The notes below the pieces were generated by a model, which worked only from the letters and a program-made list of their open reading frames with translations, was not told where the DNA came from and made no database searches. A program made the translations under genes and the position numbers. This document shows positions 12,589 to 20,200 of a stretch of 64,000 nucleotides of DNA, one piece after another. How positions within the stretch are numbered: the stretch's first letter is position 1; each line of letters begins with the position of its first letter. The DNA is from Paraescarpia echinospica. Lineage: Eukaryota; Annelida; Polychaeta; Sabellida; Siboglinidae. The stretch covers positions 70,714,612-70,778,611 of the forward strand of contig CM034535.1 in assembly GCA_020002185.1 (NCBI GenBank). The letters are read 5' to 3'.

Positions 12589-12852
12589 AAGGAAGTGAGA
12601 GTAAATGTGCTAGAAGAGAAGATGACAGGAGGAAAGGGGACAAGAGAAAACGCGACAGGAAAGAAGGGAATGGAAGAGAATGTGACAGGAGAGAAGACGG
12701 CAAAAGGAAAAGACAACAACCAGACATATGCAAACCGGAGGAGCTACTCCGAGGCAGTGATTGAGGGGGCAAGGAGAAAAGATAGAGTGTTTATGGGCGA
12801 TTCAATTCTGAGAAAAACAGACAAGACTATATGCGAGGGGAAGGACGTTGTT
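12589..12852 (+). mobile_element. CR1-like LINE ORF1 fragment running into gap
   Basis: The 264 bp are almost identical to 19463-19724 in the full-length LINE copy; the only clear coding difference seen is GCAAAAGG against GCAAGAGG. It encodes the end of the Lys/Glu/Thr-rich spacer and the start of the SGNH esterase domain (RVFMGDSILRKTDK) before the assembly gap. The left junction is sharp at GGAAGTGAGAG. Whether the element is truncated here or continues under the gap cannot be seen. Confidence 0.85.
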
Positions 12853-13852
12853 NNNNNNNNNNNNNNNNNNNNNNNNNNNNNNNNNNNNNNNNNNNNNNNN
12901 NNNNNNNNNNNNNNNNNNNNNNNNNNNNNNNNNNNNNNNNNNNNNNNNNNNNNNNNNNNNNNNNNNNNNNNNNNNNNNNNNNNNNNNNNNNNNNNNNNNN
13001 NNNNNNNNNNNNNNNNNNNNNNNNNNNNNNNNNNNNNNNNNNNNNNNNNNNNNNNNNNNNNNNNNNNNNNNNNNNNNNNNNNNNNNNNNNNNNNNNNNNN
13101 NNNNNNNNNNNNNNNNNNNNNNNNNNNNNNNNNNNNNNNNNNNNNNNNNNNNNNNNNNNNNNNNNNNNNNNNNNNNNNNNNNNNNNNNNNNNNNNNNNNN
13201 NNNNNNNNNNNNNNNNNNNNNNNNNNNNNNNNNNNNNNNNNNNNNNNNNNNNNNNNNNNNNNNNNNNNNNNNNNNNNNNNNNNNNNNNNNNNNNNNNNNN
13301 NNNNNNNNNNNNNNNNNNNNNNNNNNNNNNNNNNNNNNNNNNNNNNNNNNNNNNNNNNNNNNNNNNNNNNNNNNNNNNNNNNNNNNNNNNNNNNNNNNNN
13401 NNNNNNNNNNNNNNNNNNNNNNNNNNNNNNNNNNNNNNNNNNNNNNNNNNNNNNNNNNNNNNNNNNNNNNNNNNNNNNNNNNNNNNNNNNNNNNNNNNNN
13501 NNNNNNNNNNNNNNNNNNNNNNNNNNNNNNNNNNNNNNNNNNNNNNNNNNNNNNNNNNNNNNNNNNNNNNNNNNNNNNNNNNNNNNNNNNNNNNNNNNNN
13601 NNNNNNNNNNNNNNNNNNNNNNNNNNNNNNNNNNNNNNNNNNNNNNNNNNNNNNNNNNNNNNNNNNNNNNNNNNNNNNNNNNNNNNNNNNNNNNNNNNNN
13701 NNNNNNNNNNNNNNNNNNNNNNNNNNNNNNNNNNNNNNNNNNNNNNNNNNNNNNNNNNNNNNNNNNNNNNNNNNNNNNNNNNNNNNNNNNNNNNNNNNNN
13801 NNNNNNNNNNNNNNNNNNNNNNNNNNNNNNNNNNNNNNNNNNNNNNNNNNNN
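12853..13852. other. Assembly gap of exactly 1000 N
   Basis: A run of 1000 Ns, the round number used for gaps of unknown size. Open frames drawn through it have no meaning. Confidence 1.
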
Positions 13853-14185
13853 ACTGTAGCTTAGTTTTATTTCCTTTTCTTTTATCGGTGACTTTATGAT
13901 TCTGTTGATTGCACGAATGAGCGCTTGGGGACTATCGTAGTGGCCTGCCTCGATATTCACCACATAAGTCGTACCATCGACATTCACGGCAAAATAAGTT
14001 TCCTCTTCTCTCACGTTGTACCAACTGTGCGGGTATTGAATCTCCACCAGTCCGCACTCCCACTGACCGACTAAACTGATGCGTTGAGGCAAAGCCGTGA
14101 CATAGTGAGTCAACGTGTTGTCGGGATTTAACTCCATAGACGCGTTGCTGGGCAATGTCAGGTAAAAATCAGACGACATGTTCAC
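13853..14185 (-). CDS. Polinton capsid-like protein, N-terminal part
   Basis: About 110 residues are visible before the gap truncates the gene. The N-terminus reads DFYLTLPSNASMELNP, followed by LPQRISLVGQWECGLVEIQYPHSWYNV. This matches my recollection of a conserved Polinton/Maverick structural protein of the minor-capsid (penton-like) group. The exact class is an inference, because the jelly-roll body lies under the gap. Start codons at 14185 and 14179 are both possible. The first 17 bp overlap the 3' end of the upstream membrane-protein gene, so the two may be translated from one transcript. Confidence 0.6.
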
Positions 14186-14441
14186 CGCGTTTCATAGACG
14201 GATTAGGTAACAGGTACCCCAGGCAACTGCTTAACAAAGCCGTCCACAGATTAGAGTTTCCGTCTACTTTAGTAAGGTTGTAGATACTGACCAATATAAC
14301 GGTGTACAGTATGACGATTTGGCAGAAAAAGACGATTTCCGATTTCGGGCACGTATTTCCAAACAACACCCAACGTCTGCTGTTACTTCCTGTGTCTTCG
14401 AGCTCTGTGTTTTCGAATTGAACGTCCGTCGTATCTTCCAT
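14169..14441 (-). CDS. Polinton small two-helix membrane protein
   Basis: A 90-residue protein. The N-terminal 34 residues are acidic and then basic. A first hydrophobic segment spans residues 35-57 (FFCQIVILYTVILVSIYNL) and a second about 65-79 (LWTALLSSCLGYLLP), with a short basic tail. It probably sits in a membrane, or acts in virion or membrane association as small proteins of virus-like elements do; no specific function can be assigned. It has its own TATA box (14475-14482) and TCATTCGT start element (14445-14452), with ATG 11 bp downstream. Its TATA box lies inside the last codons of the integrase gene. The frame is intact. Confidence 0.7.
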   Translation of the reverse strand: MEDTTDVQFENTELEDTGSNSRRWVLFGNTCPKSEIVFFCQIVILYTVILVSIYNLTKVDGNSNLWTALLSSCLGYLLPNPSMKRGEHVV

Positions 14442-14444
14442 GAC

Positions 14445-14482
14445 ACGAATGATGGCTCGACCGGTGTGTACTAACCTTTATA
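14445..14482 (-). promoter_or_regulatory. Core promoter of Polinton membrane-protein gene
   Basis: TATAAAGG (14475-14482 on the minus strand), then TCATTCGT starting 30 bp later (14452-14445), then ATG at 14441. Confidence 0.65.
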
Positions 14483-15585
14483 CGCGACGAGTGACGCCTT
14501 ATCCAACCAGCTGTTAAACGAGTCGGAATACCCTACCCACTTGACCAGGACCTGTGTCTTTCTTCCTCGCTTGCGCTGCTGCAACACTTTCTCGATACGA
14601 TAGAGTTTATCCTTGGCCACAACCACTTTCTGTAGTTCTTGTTCGTAAAATGTTCCCTCTATCGGCGAGGCTTCATCATCGATCAAACGATAAACAGGCG
14701 GATCGGAAAGATGAACTGTTTTCACGGTAAATATCTCGTCACTCCAGTTGGGTAAGTAACCTTTTTTGAATTGTCTCTTGACTTTGCTGATACGCACGTG
14801 ATCGCCCCCTTTTAAAACCGGTTTGACTTTTCCGTGTCCTTCATTTCCGTACAACCTTTGCCAAACCTCTTCTTGATTGATCACGTTCACTTCAGATGGC
14901 GCCATTCCAATACTTCTATGATAACTGTCGTTGTACGAATCGACTAGGTGGTGTAATACGTCCAGGTACTTTAACGTCTGGTTTTTTGTGAAATATCTCC
15001 ACATACGTGTCTTCAGAGTACGATTGAAACGTTCCACGATACACGCCTTGGTCTCTTCGTTGTGTGTCGTAAAATGGTGGATACCTTTCTCTTTCAGAAA
15101 CTCTTGCAGTTGCCTATTCAGAAACTCTTTTCCTTTATCTGTTTGCAATGACAGTGGGCCATCATTGTCCTTTAACAACCGACGAAACGCCGTCGTGAGT
15201 GACGGCCCCGATTTGTTCTTTAAAGGAACAGACCACGCTTTCTTGGAGAACACGTCTATCACGGTCAAAATGAAAGTGTGACCGTCGTTGTACCTTTTCA
15301 AACGTGACATGTCTACCAGATCGGCCTGCCATTGTTGATTTATACCACCACTACGACACGTCTACGCCTGAAACGATATGTCACCGGTTTGTGTAGTGTG
15401 TAAGTGTCTTGTTCCGACAACCACCGTTTCACCTCTTTCGACGATGCACGTGAAGCATGTGAAGCACGTGAAGCACGATGCAGGACATCAACACCTCCGT
15501 AACTTCCGGTTAGTTTCGTGTCGTAGTAAATACTTTTCAATACATCGTGTGAACGCTTCGTCTTCTTACCTACGCGAGGAGACAT
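14471..15585 (-). pseudogene. Polinton integrase with C-terminal chromodomain, frameshifted
   Basis: Two frames together form a retroviral-type (rve) integrase. The upstream frame 15585-15340 gives the N-terminal region (TYTLHKPVTYRFRRRR). The downstream frame 15310-14471 gives the catalytic core, with aspartates in VIDVFSK and LQTDKGKEF and the glutamate in VERFNRTLKTRMW, then a basic linker and a chromodomain (RIEKVLQQRKRG to VKWVGYSDSFNSWL). The frames meet at about 15335-15350, in a GTGGTGGTATAAA stretch, and need a one-base shift. The catalytic residues are all present. This could be an inactivating mutation, an assembly error or, less likely, programmed frameshifting. The enzyme would insert the element's double-stranded DNA into chromatin. 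Confidence 0.85.
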
Positions 15586-15621
15586 GCCGTAATAATGCTG
15601 GTGTCCTGTCGTGCAAGACTA

Positions 15622-15804
15622 TTAATACGGTTTCCAACGCAAGTGTTGCATCGGTGTAGCCGAATGAACTGCGCGCCGTGATGACACCGGACGTCTTCGA
15701 TGTCGATGACGAACACTCCCTATAGGACTGGTCGAAGGAGGTTGCAGTTGAACGTTATCCAAAATACGTGGATCGACCAGCGCCATCTTCTTTGTGTGCT
15801 CCAT
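15622..15804 (-). CDS. Polinton short protein, MEHTKK-type, possibly truncated
   Basis: A 60-residue frame starting MEHTKKMALVDPRILDN and continuing with a proline-rich stretch and an arginine-rich tail. The N-terminus matches a short protein I remember as recurrent in animal Polintons, with no known function. The C-terminal half here looks unlike what I would expect and may be frameshifted. The gene starts 10 bp after the stop of the upstream 112-aa gene. No TATA box was found at the expected distance, so it may share the upstream transcript. Confidence 0.5.
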   Translation of the reverse strand: MEHTKKMALVDPRILDNVQLQPPSTSPIGSVRHRHRRRPVSSRRAVHSATPMQHLRWKPY

Positions 15805-15814
15805 AGTCGTGTAG

Positions 15815-16153
15815 TTACGACTGCAATAACGTCGTCACCAAAGGGGCTAGAAGGGACGTAGCCAAGGGAGCTAGTAGGGCCGCAAGGAAACCACCTTTCT
15901 GTAGAATACGTTTCTTCTGATGAAGACCGGTTTTCCTGATGACCAAGGTTCTGAGGTCCTTCTTGTACCGACGCAGTTTAGTCTTGTGATCTTTCTTTAG
16001 TGATACGTTCCCTTTTAATATGTTCTGTGCACACTCGCACAGACTGTGTACCAGATCGGGTTTTCCCTTGTCGATGATGGCTCTGGCTAAAGCAGGATCC
16101 GCTTTAGCAAGGAGACAAAGGCACAACGCATTTCTCTTTACTCGCGCCGACAT
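15815..16153 (-). CDS. Polinton 112-aa basic protein with hydrophobic tail
   Basis: A 112-residue protein. Residues 1-45 are helical with a Cys pair (LCECAQNIL), 46-88 are rich in lysine and arginine (KKDHKTKLRRYKKDLR), and the last 25 are hydrophobic after KGGF. I recall proteins with this architecture, a basic body followed by a glycine-led hydrophobic end, as common in Polinton and adinto-type elements. The layout invites comparison with virion core or membrane-active proteins, but that is inference. It is preceded by a consensus TATA box (TATAAATA, 16183-16190) and TCATTCGT at 16155-16162, with ATG only 9 bp after the start element's first base. The frame is intact. Confidence 0.65.
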   Translation of the reverse strand: MSARVKRNALCLCLLAKADPALARAIIDKGKPDLVHSLCECAQNILKGNVSLKKDHKTKLRRYKKDLRTLVIRKTGLHQKKRILQKGGFLAALLAPLATSLLAPLVTTLLQS

Positions 16154-16154
16154 G

Positions 16155-16190
16155 ACGAATGACGAGTGTCACGGCGTGCTTCTATTTATA
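16155..16190 (-). promoter_or_regulatory. Core promoter of Polinton 112-aa gene
   Basis: TATAAATA (16190-16183), TCATTCGT starting 28 bp later (16162-16155), ATG at 16153. The predicted leader is under 10 nt. Confidence 0.7.
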
Positions 16191-16821
16191 TCTTCGGAAG
16201 GTAGGCGTACTGCAATTTGTTTGGTTCCTTAACGATATTAGTACGCAGGCGCAAGTGTTCCGGTGTGGCCTGTTTGAGGTCGACGAACAAATACCCGTGT
16301 GGTACGGACGTTGCGTCTCTGAAAGCTTCTTGCATGTATTTTATTCGACCCGGATACATCTGTTTGGCCAAGTTGACCACTTGTGTGTTGTCGCGAGGGT
16401 TCTTGAAGAGTACCATGTACTGTGCGTTTATACTTATAGTGCGACTCTCTTTCCCTTTGGGAAATACATTTTGCACTAAATATATTACGGACGTGTTGCA
16501 ATGATGACTCTTCTTCGTAAACAGTTTGGTGACCCTCTCGTCCGTTTCCGACATGAGATCGTCGATAACTACCAAGTTTCTAGTTTTAGGATCGAAAGAC
16601 GACACATCGGGAAGACCTTCGACAAATTCTATGTTCGGATGTATCGTAGAGAGCGTGAAATACAACGTCTGCCATTCACCGAAACACCACGTGATCTTTT
16701 CGGGCGGTGAGTTTACGAGTGTGGCAGAATGACGTAGTAAAGAGACAACAAACGTCGTTTTACCACAGCCCGTTGGCCCAGCAACAATACAAGTAAAAGG
16801 ATGAACTAACCTCGTGTCCAT
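16186..16821 (-). CDS. Polinton genome-packaging ATPase (FtsK/HerA-like)
   Basis: A 211-residue protein with Walker A GPTGCGKT (residues 15-22) and Walker B LVVIDDLM (83-90), followed by a polar strand ending in Q (VIYLVQN, ~112-118), the usual order of the A32-like branch of HerA/FtsK ATPases used for DNA packaging by Polintons and related viruses. Length and motif spacing fit the family. It is likely to pump element DNA into a capsid. A TATA box (16860-16866) and a TCAGTTGC variant of the start element (16829-16836) precede the ATG. The TATA box of the downstream 112-aa gene overlaps its last codons. The frame is intact and the motifs are complete. Confidence 0.85.
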   Translation of the reverse strand: MDTRLVHPFTCIVAGPTGCGKTTFVVSLLRHSATLVNSPPEKITWCFGEWQTLYFTLSTIHPNIEFVEGLPDVSSFDPKTRNLVVIDDLMSETDERVTKLFTKKSHHCNTSVIYLVQNVFPKGKESRTISINAQYMVLFKNPRDNTQVVNLAKQMYPGRIKYMQEAFRDATSVPHGYLFVDLKQATPEHLRLRTNIVKEPNKLQYAYLPKI

Positions 16822-16828
16822 ACTTTAT

Positions 16829-16866
16829 GCAACTGATGAAAGAGACTAAGATGCACGGCACTTATA
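16829..16866 (-). promoter_or_regulatory. Core promoter of Polinton ATPase gene
   Basis: TATAAGT (16866-16860), then a TCAGTTGC variant of the start element 30 bp later (16836-16829), ATG at 16821. TCAGT is also a familiar initiator form in animals. Confidence 0.6.
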
Positions 16867-16984
16867 CTACTCATACTTCAAAAAATGACACAATATAAGG
16901 GTTGAACATTTTATTACAACACAAACGTATTTACAGGTCGCGCTCCATAACTGCAAGAACCCGAGACTGAACATTGTTTCGTCA

Positions 16985-17010
16985 CGGCTATGACACAGAG
17001 GCTTGCAATG

Positions 17011-17045
<35 letters not shown>
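16985..17045. repeat. TA microsatellite
   Basis: A (TA)n run between the NADAR and ATPase genes, downstream of the NADAR stop. Confidence 0.9.
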
Positions 17046-17048
<3 letters not shown>

Positions 17049-17059
17049 CAACGCAGAGT

Positions 17060-17848
17060 CTACAAGTAATTAGCGCGGACAGTGCATAATAGTTTTCCGA
17101 GAGTGTTTCGTCCATTTTTGTAGCCACGACCACGTCCCCAAAAGCCCCCTTTCGATGATTCACGCTCCACCAGTTCAGCATTTCTGGTTGCCAACAATAC
17201 GGCTCGCAAATTCTTTGACGCTTTGAACTTTGCGAGGAGCAAATGTCGCATCCAGTGAACACGGACATCGTTCCAACCAGATCTCGTCTCTCCAATCTGT
17301 TTGCTTTTTCGTTTTGCCAAGCGCGCATGCTTCGCAGCTTTGATGCGCTCTGCGCATTCGACGTCGCCGTGATACAATGCCTTCCTGTATTGATAAGCAT
17401 GCTCGACCGAATTAAAAACCCGACCGAAGGCTTTGACCCTGCATGGATAAAGGTTTGACAAGGGAGAGTCGGCCCCTGAAAATTCAACTCGTTTCGGTTT
17501 CACAGCAACCTCCGATTCGGGTAGAGGTTCCGGTTGCGGTGAGTAGAGGCTTGACGCAACGACTGGTTGATTGACTGACGCTGAATGTGGACGGCTGGTA
17601 GTTGCTTCGAACGGTCGGCTAGTTGGTTCGTCTACGTCGCTGTCGCTGAAGGCTGCAGGCGCATGGTAGTTGGGTGTTTTGAGGTTGGCGCTATCGTGAT
17701 ACAATGGTGATGATGGTCGGTTGACATCCAGTGACTGCGGTCGGGTGCCAGATGCTTCGAACGGTCGGCAACACGGTTCGTCTACGTCGCTGTCGCTGAA
17801 GGCCGCAGGCGTGTGGTAGTTCGGTGTTTTCAACATGATGTTGACCAT
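17060..17848 (-). CDS. NADAR-domain protein carried by the Polinton
   Basis: A 262-residue intact frame. I chose the ATG at 17846-17848 because of its ACCATGG context and its position 22 bp below the start element. Residues 119-258 are a NADAR (YbiA-like) domain: SPLSNLYPC, then SVEHAYQYRKALYHGD holding the conserved E-H and K, then W-M and KF positions, and finally GGFWGRG-x5-N-x-LGKLL. Known NADAR proteins hydrolyse N-glycosidic bonds in riboflavin intermediates and remove ADP-ribose from guanine bases. Residues 6-105 are a Pro/Ser/Asp-rich tail with a 50-residue tandem duplication (LKTPNYH at 6 and 56). Promoter architecture shared with neighbouring genes ties it to the Polinton. The likely role is reversing host or rival ADP-ribosylation; that is inference. 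Confidence 0.85.
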   Translation of the reverse strand: MVNIMLKTPNYHTPAAFSDSDVDEPCCRPFEASGTRPQSLDVNRPSSPLYHDSANLKTPNYHAPAAFSDSDVDEPTSRPFEATTSRPHSASVNQPVVASSLYSPQPEPLPESEVAVKPKRVEFSGADSPLSNLYPCRVKAFGRVFNSVEHAYQYRKALYHGDVECAERIKAAKHARLAKRKSKQIGETRSGWNDVRVHWMRHLLLAKFKASKNLRAVLLATRNAELVERESSKGGFWGRGRGYKNGRNTLGKLLCTVRANYL

Positions 17849-17862
17849 GGTGTCGTCGTGAT

Positions 17863-17902
17863 ACGAATGACGGGCTGATTGATAAAACACCGCGCTTATA
17901 TA
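17863..17902 (-). promoter_or_regulatory. Core promoter of NADAR gene
   Basis: TATATAAG (17902-17895), TCATTCGT starting 32 bp later (17870-17863), ATG at 17848. It has the same architecture as the other Polinton genes. Confidence 0.7.
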
Positions 17903-17914
17903 GTTAGAGAATGT

Positions 17915-18060
17915 GCCGAAAAGTCACGTGGGCGTGCCGAAAAGATTATGGAACAGAACATAAAGGTCACGTGGGCGTGCCGAAAGATCACGGATTGTAG
18001 AAAATTCAAAAGCACGGACTGCTGAGTAGAATGTACACAAGCGCGGACTGCTGAGTAGTT
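17915..18060. promoter_or_regulatory. Two pairs of short direct repeats upstream of NADAR
   Basis: TCACGTGGGCGTGCCGAAA occurs at about 17923 and 17966, 43 bp apart; it contains the E-box CACGTG fused to a GTGGGCG-type zinc-finger site. GCRCGGACTGCTGAGTAG occurs at about 18012 and 18041, 30 bp apart; TGCTGAGTA resembles an AP-1/MARE half. Paired sites directly above a TATA box look like an enhancer-type upstream region. Binding is inference. Confidence 0.5.
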
Positions 18061-18069
18061 ATTTAGTTC

Positions 18070-18745
18070 ACCACTTATCTAACAGGGGTGCTTTCAGTTG
18101 ATGATTATATATCCACCAGGTGTTTATGGACGAGAAAAATCAAGAGACACGAATATTTGCAGTACTCATATGTGGTTCGCTCACTTGTCCACTAGGGGAT
18201 GATGTTTGTAGTTCGTGAGCTATCCGTCAGGGGGCTCTATTGCACGCAAGCGTGCAAGAGACACGAATATTTGCAGTACTAGAACATTTAGTTTACAACT
18301 TGTCCACAAGATGACACCACTTGTATAATTGTAGTTCGACAAAAATCCGCTAGACTGCGCTATCTAGTTTTGGCGGGAAATATTTTAGTTAACCAACTAT
18401 CCGTCAGGGGGCGCTGTTCTAGTTTGGCGGGAAATATTTTTTTGGCAGGAAATAATTTAGTTTACCAACTATCCGTCAGGGGGCGCTTCCATAGTTTTGG
18501 CGGGAAATAATTAGTTCACCAACTATCCGCTAGGTGGCGCTATTTTGGTTTTGGCGGGAAATAATTAGTTCACCAACTATCCGCTAGGTGGCGCTATTTT
18601 GGTTTTGGAGGGAAATAATTAGTTCACCAACTATCCGACAGGGGGCGCGGTTATATTTTTGGAGGGAATATTTTAGTTCCGACAAAATCCGCTAGGTGGC
18701 GTGCCATTCTAGTTCCGAAAAATTCCGGTAGGGGACGCCACGTGA
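18070..18745. repeat. Array of ~13 CTCF-like motifs with E2F-like spacers
   Basis: A ~55-60-bp degenerate tandem repeat. Each unit has a core like TATCCGCTAGGTGGCGCT or TATCCGTCAGGGGGCGCT, close to the CTCF consensus CCASYAGRKGGCRS. Clear cores lie near 18221, 18398, 18470, 18525, 18578, 18633 and 18686; weaker ones are near 18076, 18111, 18187, 18301, 18345 and 18722. Between them sits GGCGGGAAA, an E2F-type site, at 18372, 18426, 18499 and 18553, with variants at 18606 and 18661. The array lies between the NADAR promoter and the LINE ORF1, so it belongs either to the Polinton or to the LINE 5' UTR. Confidence 0.75.
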
Positions 18746-18748
18746 CCT

Positions 18749-18815
18749 GACCTACATCCGGGTACTTGACCTTGACCTACATCCGGGTATTTGACCTTGA
18801 CCTACATCCGGGTAC
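18749..18815. repeat. Three 25-bp repeats with nuclear-receptor and ETS-like sites
   Basis: GACCTACATCCGGGTA occurs at 18749, 18774 and 18799, an exact 25-bp period. The second and third units read TTGACCTTGACCTACATC, whose complement holds AGGTCA half-sites in the extended TCAAGGTCA form bound by ERR/SF1-type receptors. CATCCGGG resembles an ETS site. It may be part of the LINE promoter just upstream of ORF1. Confidence 0.55.
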
Positions 18816-18864
18816 TTTTGCACTTGCACCGCGGCGCGACACCCTGCGCGGTACTTAACCTCCT

Positions 18865-20132
18865 TTACTACTGGCAGAGACCAAAGATGACGGATTCACC
18901 TTTCGGTGTATGGGGTGTTTGAGGGTGGAATGTCTGATGAAGGAGGTGTGTAAGTTGACGGATATAGTGAAGGAGATGGAAGTGAGACTCAACATAGAAA
19001 TAGATGGAGCAGAGAGGGATGACGCGGAGAGAGTTGAGAATTCTACAACACAGAAGGAGCAGAGTTGTGACACGGAGACTGAAGAAAGGAGACTGAGAGG
19101 AGGGAAGGTGACCGGTGTGAAGGAACAAGACATTGAGAAGACAGAGGGACGGAGGAAAAGTGTTCGGCAGAGGAAAAGAAAACGGGTCAGTGGAGATAAA
19201 TCAACAGGTAGTCAGACTGTAGAGAACGAGGAGAGACGCGACAGCGATACAGTTGGTGAAGAAGTAGATACCACAGAGGCAGTTGGTAAGACTGTGAAAC
19301 AGAAGACTGATGGAAGAGACAGAGTGTTCAGCAAAAAACAGAAAACATGACAGGCGTGAAGGTGACAGGGGAGAAAGTGACCGTAGTGAAGGAGGTAGCC
19401 GGGGAAAAGGGACGGGAGAGGAGAGAAGACAATGTGATGGGAGGAAAGATGAAGGGACGAAAGGAAGTGAGAGTAAATGTGCTAGAAGAGAAGATGACAG
19501 GAGGAAAGGGGACAAGAGAAAACGCGACAGGAAAGAAGGGAATGGAAGAGAATGTGACAGGAGAGAAGACGGCAAGAGGAAAAGACAACAACCAGACATA
19601 TGCAAACCGGAGGAGCTACTCCGAGGCAGTGATTGAGGGGGCAAGGAGAAAAGATAGAGTGTTTATGGGCGATTCAATTCTGAGAAAAACAGACAAGACT
19701 ATATGCGAGGGGAAGGACGTTGTTGTATGTCTACCGGGGGCTAGGATAGAGCATGTGACCGAAAGGGTAGAGAAGGTATTGGGGCATGGCAAGGGAGGGT
19801 CTATACTAGTACACGTAGGGACAAACAATGCAGACAAGGAGGGAACAACTGGGATAGTTCAGAAGTACAGACATCTAGTAAGGAAGCTAAAGAAGACAAG
19901 AGTGGAACAGGTTGTTCTCTCAGGAATTTTGCTAGTAATGGGAGGAAGGGGGGCATCATACAGAAACTGTAAGAGGATGGCGATCAACGCACTATTTGAG
20001 CAGATGTGTGAAGAAGAGGGCGTGGGATTCATAGATTTATGGGGGTACTTTGTTGGGAGAGAAGATATGTACATGGGAGATGGCCTCCATCTAAGTGGAA
20101 AGGGGCAGCAGTATTCTCAGAGAATCTGCTGA
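18865..20132 (+). pseudogene. LINE ORF1: zinc-knuckle-like start and SGNH esterase
   Basis: Two overlapping frames. The first (open from 18865, first ATG 18910, end 19350) starts with TFRCMGCLRVEC, a Cys pair, followed by a coiled-coil-like Glu/Lys stretch. The second (19347-20132, 261 aa) starts at an ATGA overlap and carries a Lys/Glu/Thr-rich spacer, then a GDSL/SGNH hydrolase domain: block I GDSIL, block II glycine in LPGARIEHV, block III GTNN, block V DGLHLS. Esterase domains of this type are known in CR1-group ORF1 proteins. The overlap could be a frameshift scar or termination-reinitiation. Confidence 0.8.
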
Positions 20133-20200
20133 GATCTGTTGACAGTGAAGCCTGAAACTGGAGGCATAGATAAAGACAACAAAAATAATTCAAGAACAGT

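Noticed and set aside
12595..14185. Long open frames of 338-452 residues across the gap, on both strands
   Set aside because: They run through 1000 Ns; only the flanking parts are real sequence.
13853..17890. Bacterial or phage contamination
   Set aside because: TATA-box promoters, an integrase with a chromodomain and surrounding animal repeats fit an integrated Polinton.
18070..18745. CRISPR-like array
   Set aside because: Units are degenerate, there are no unique spacers of constant length, and the setting is eukaryotic.
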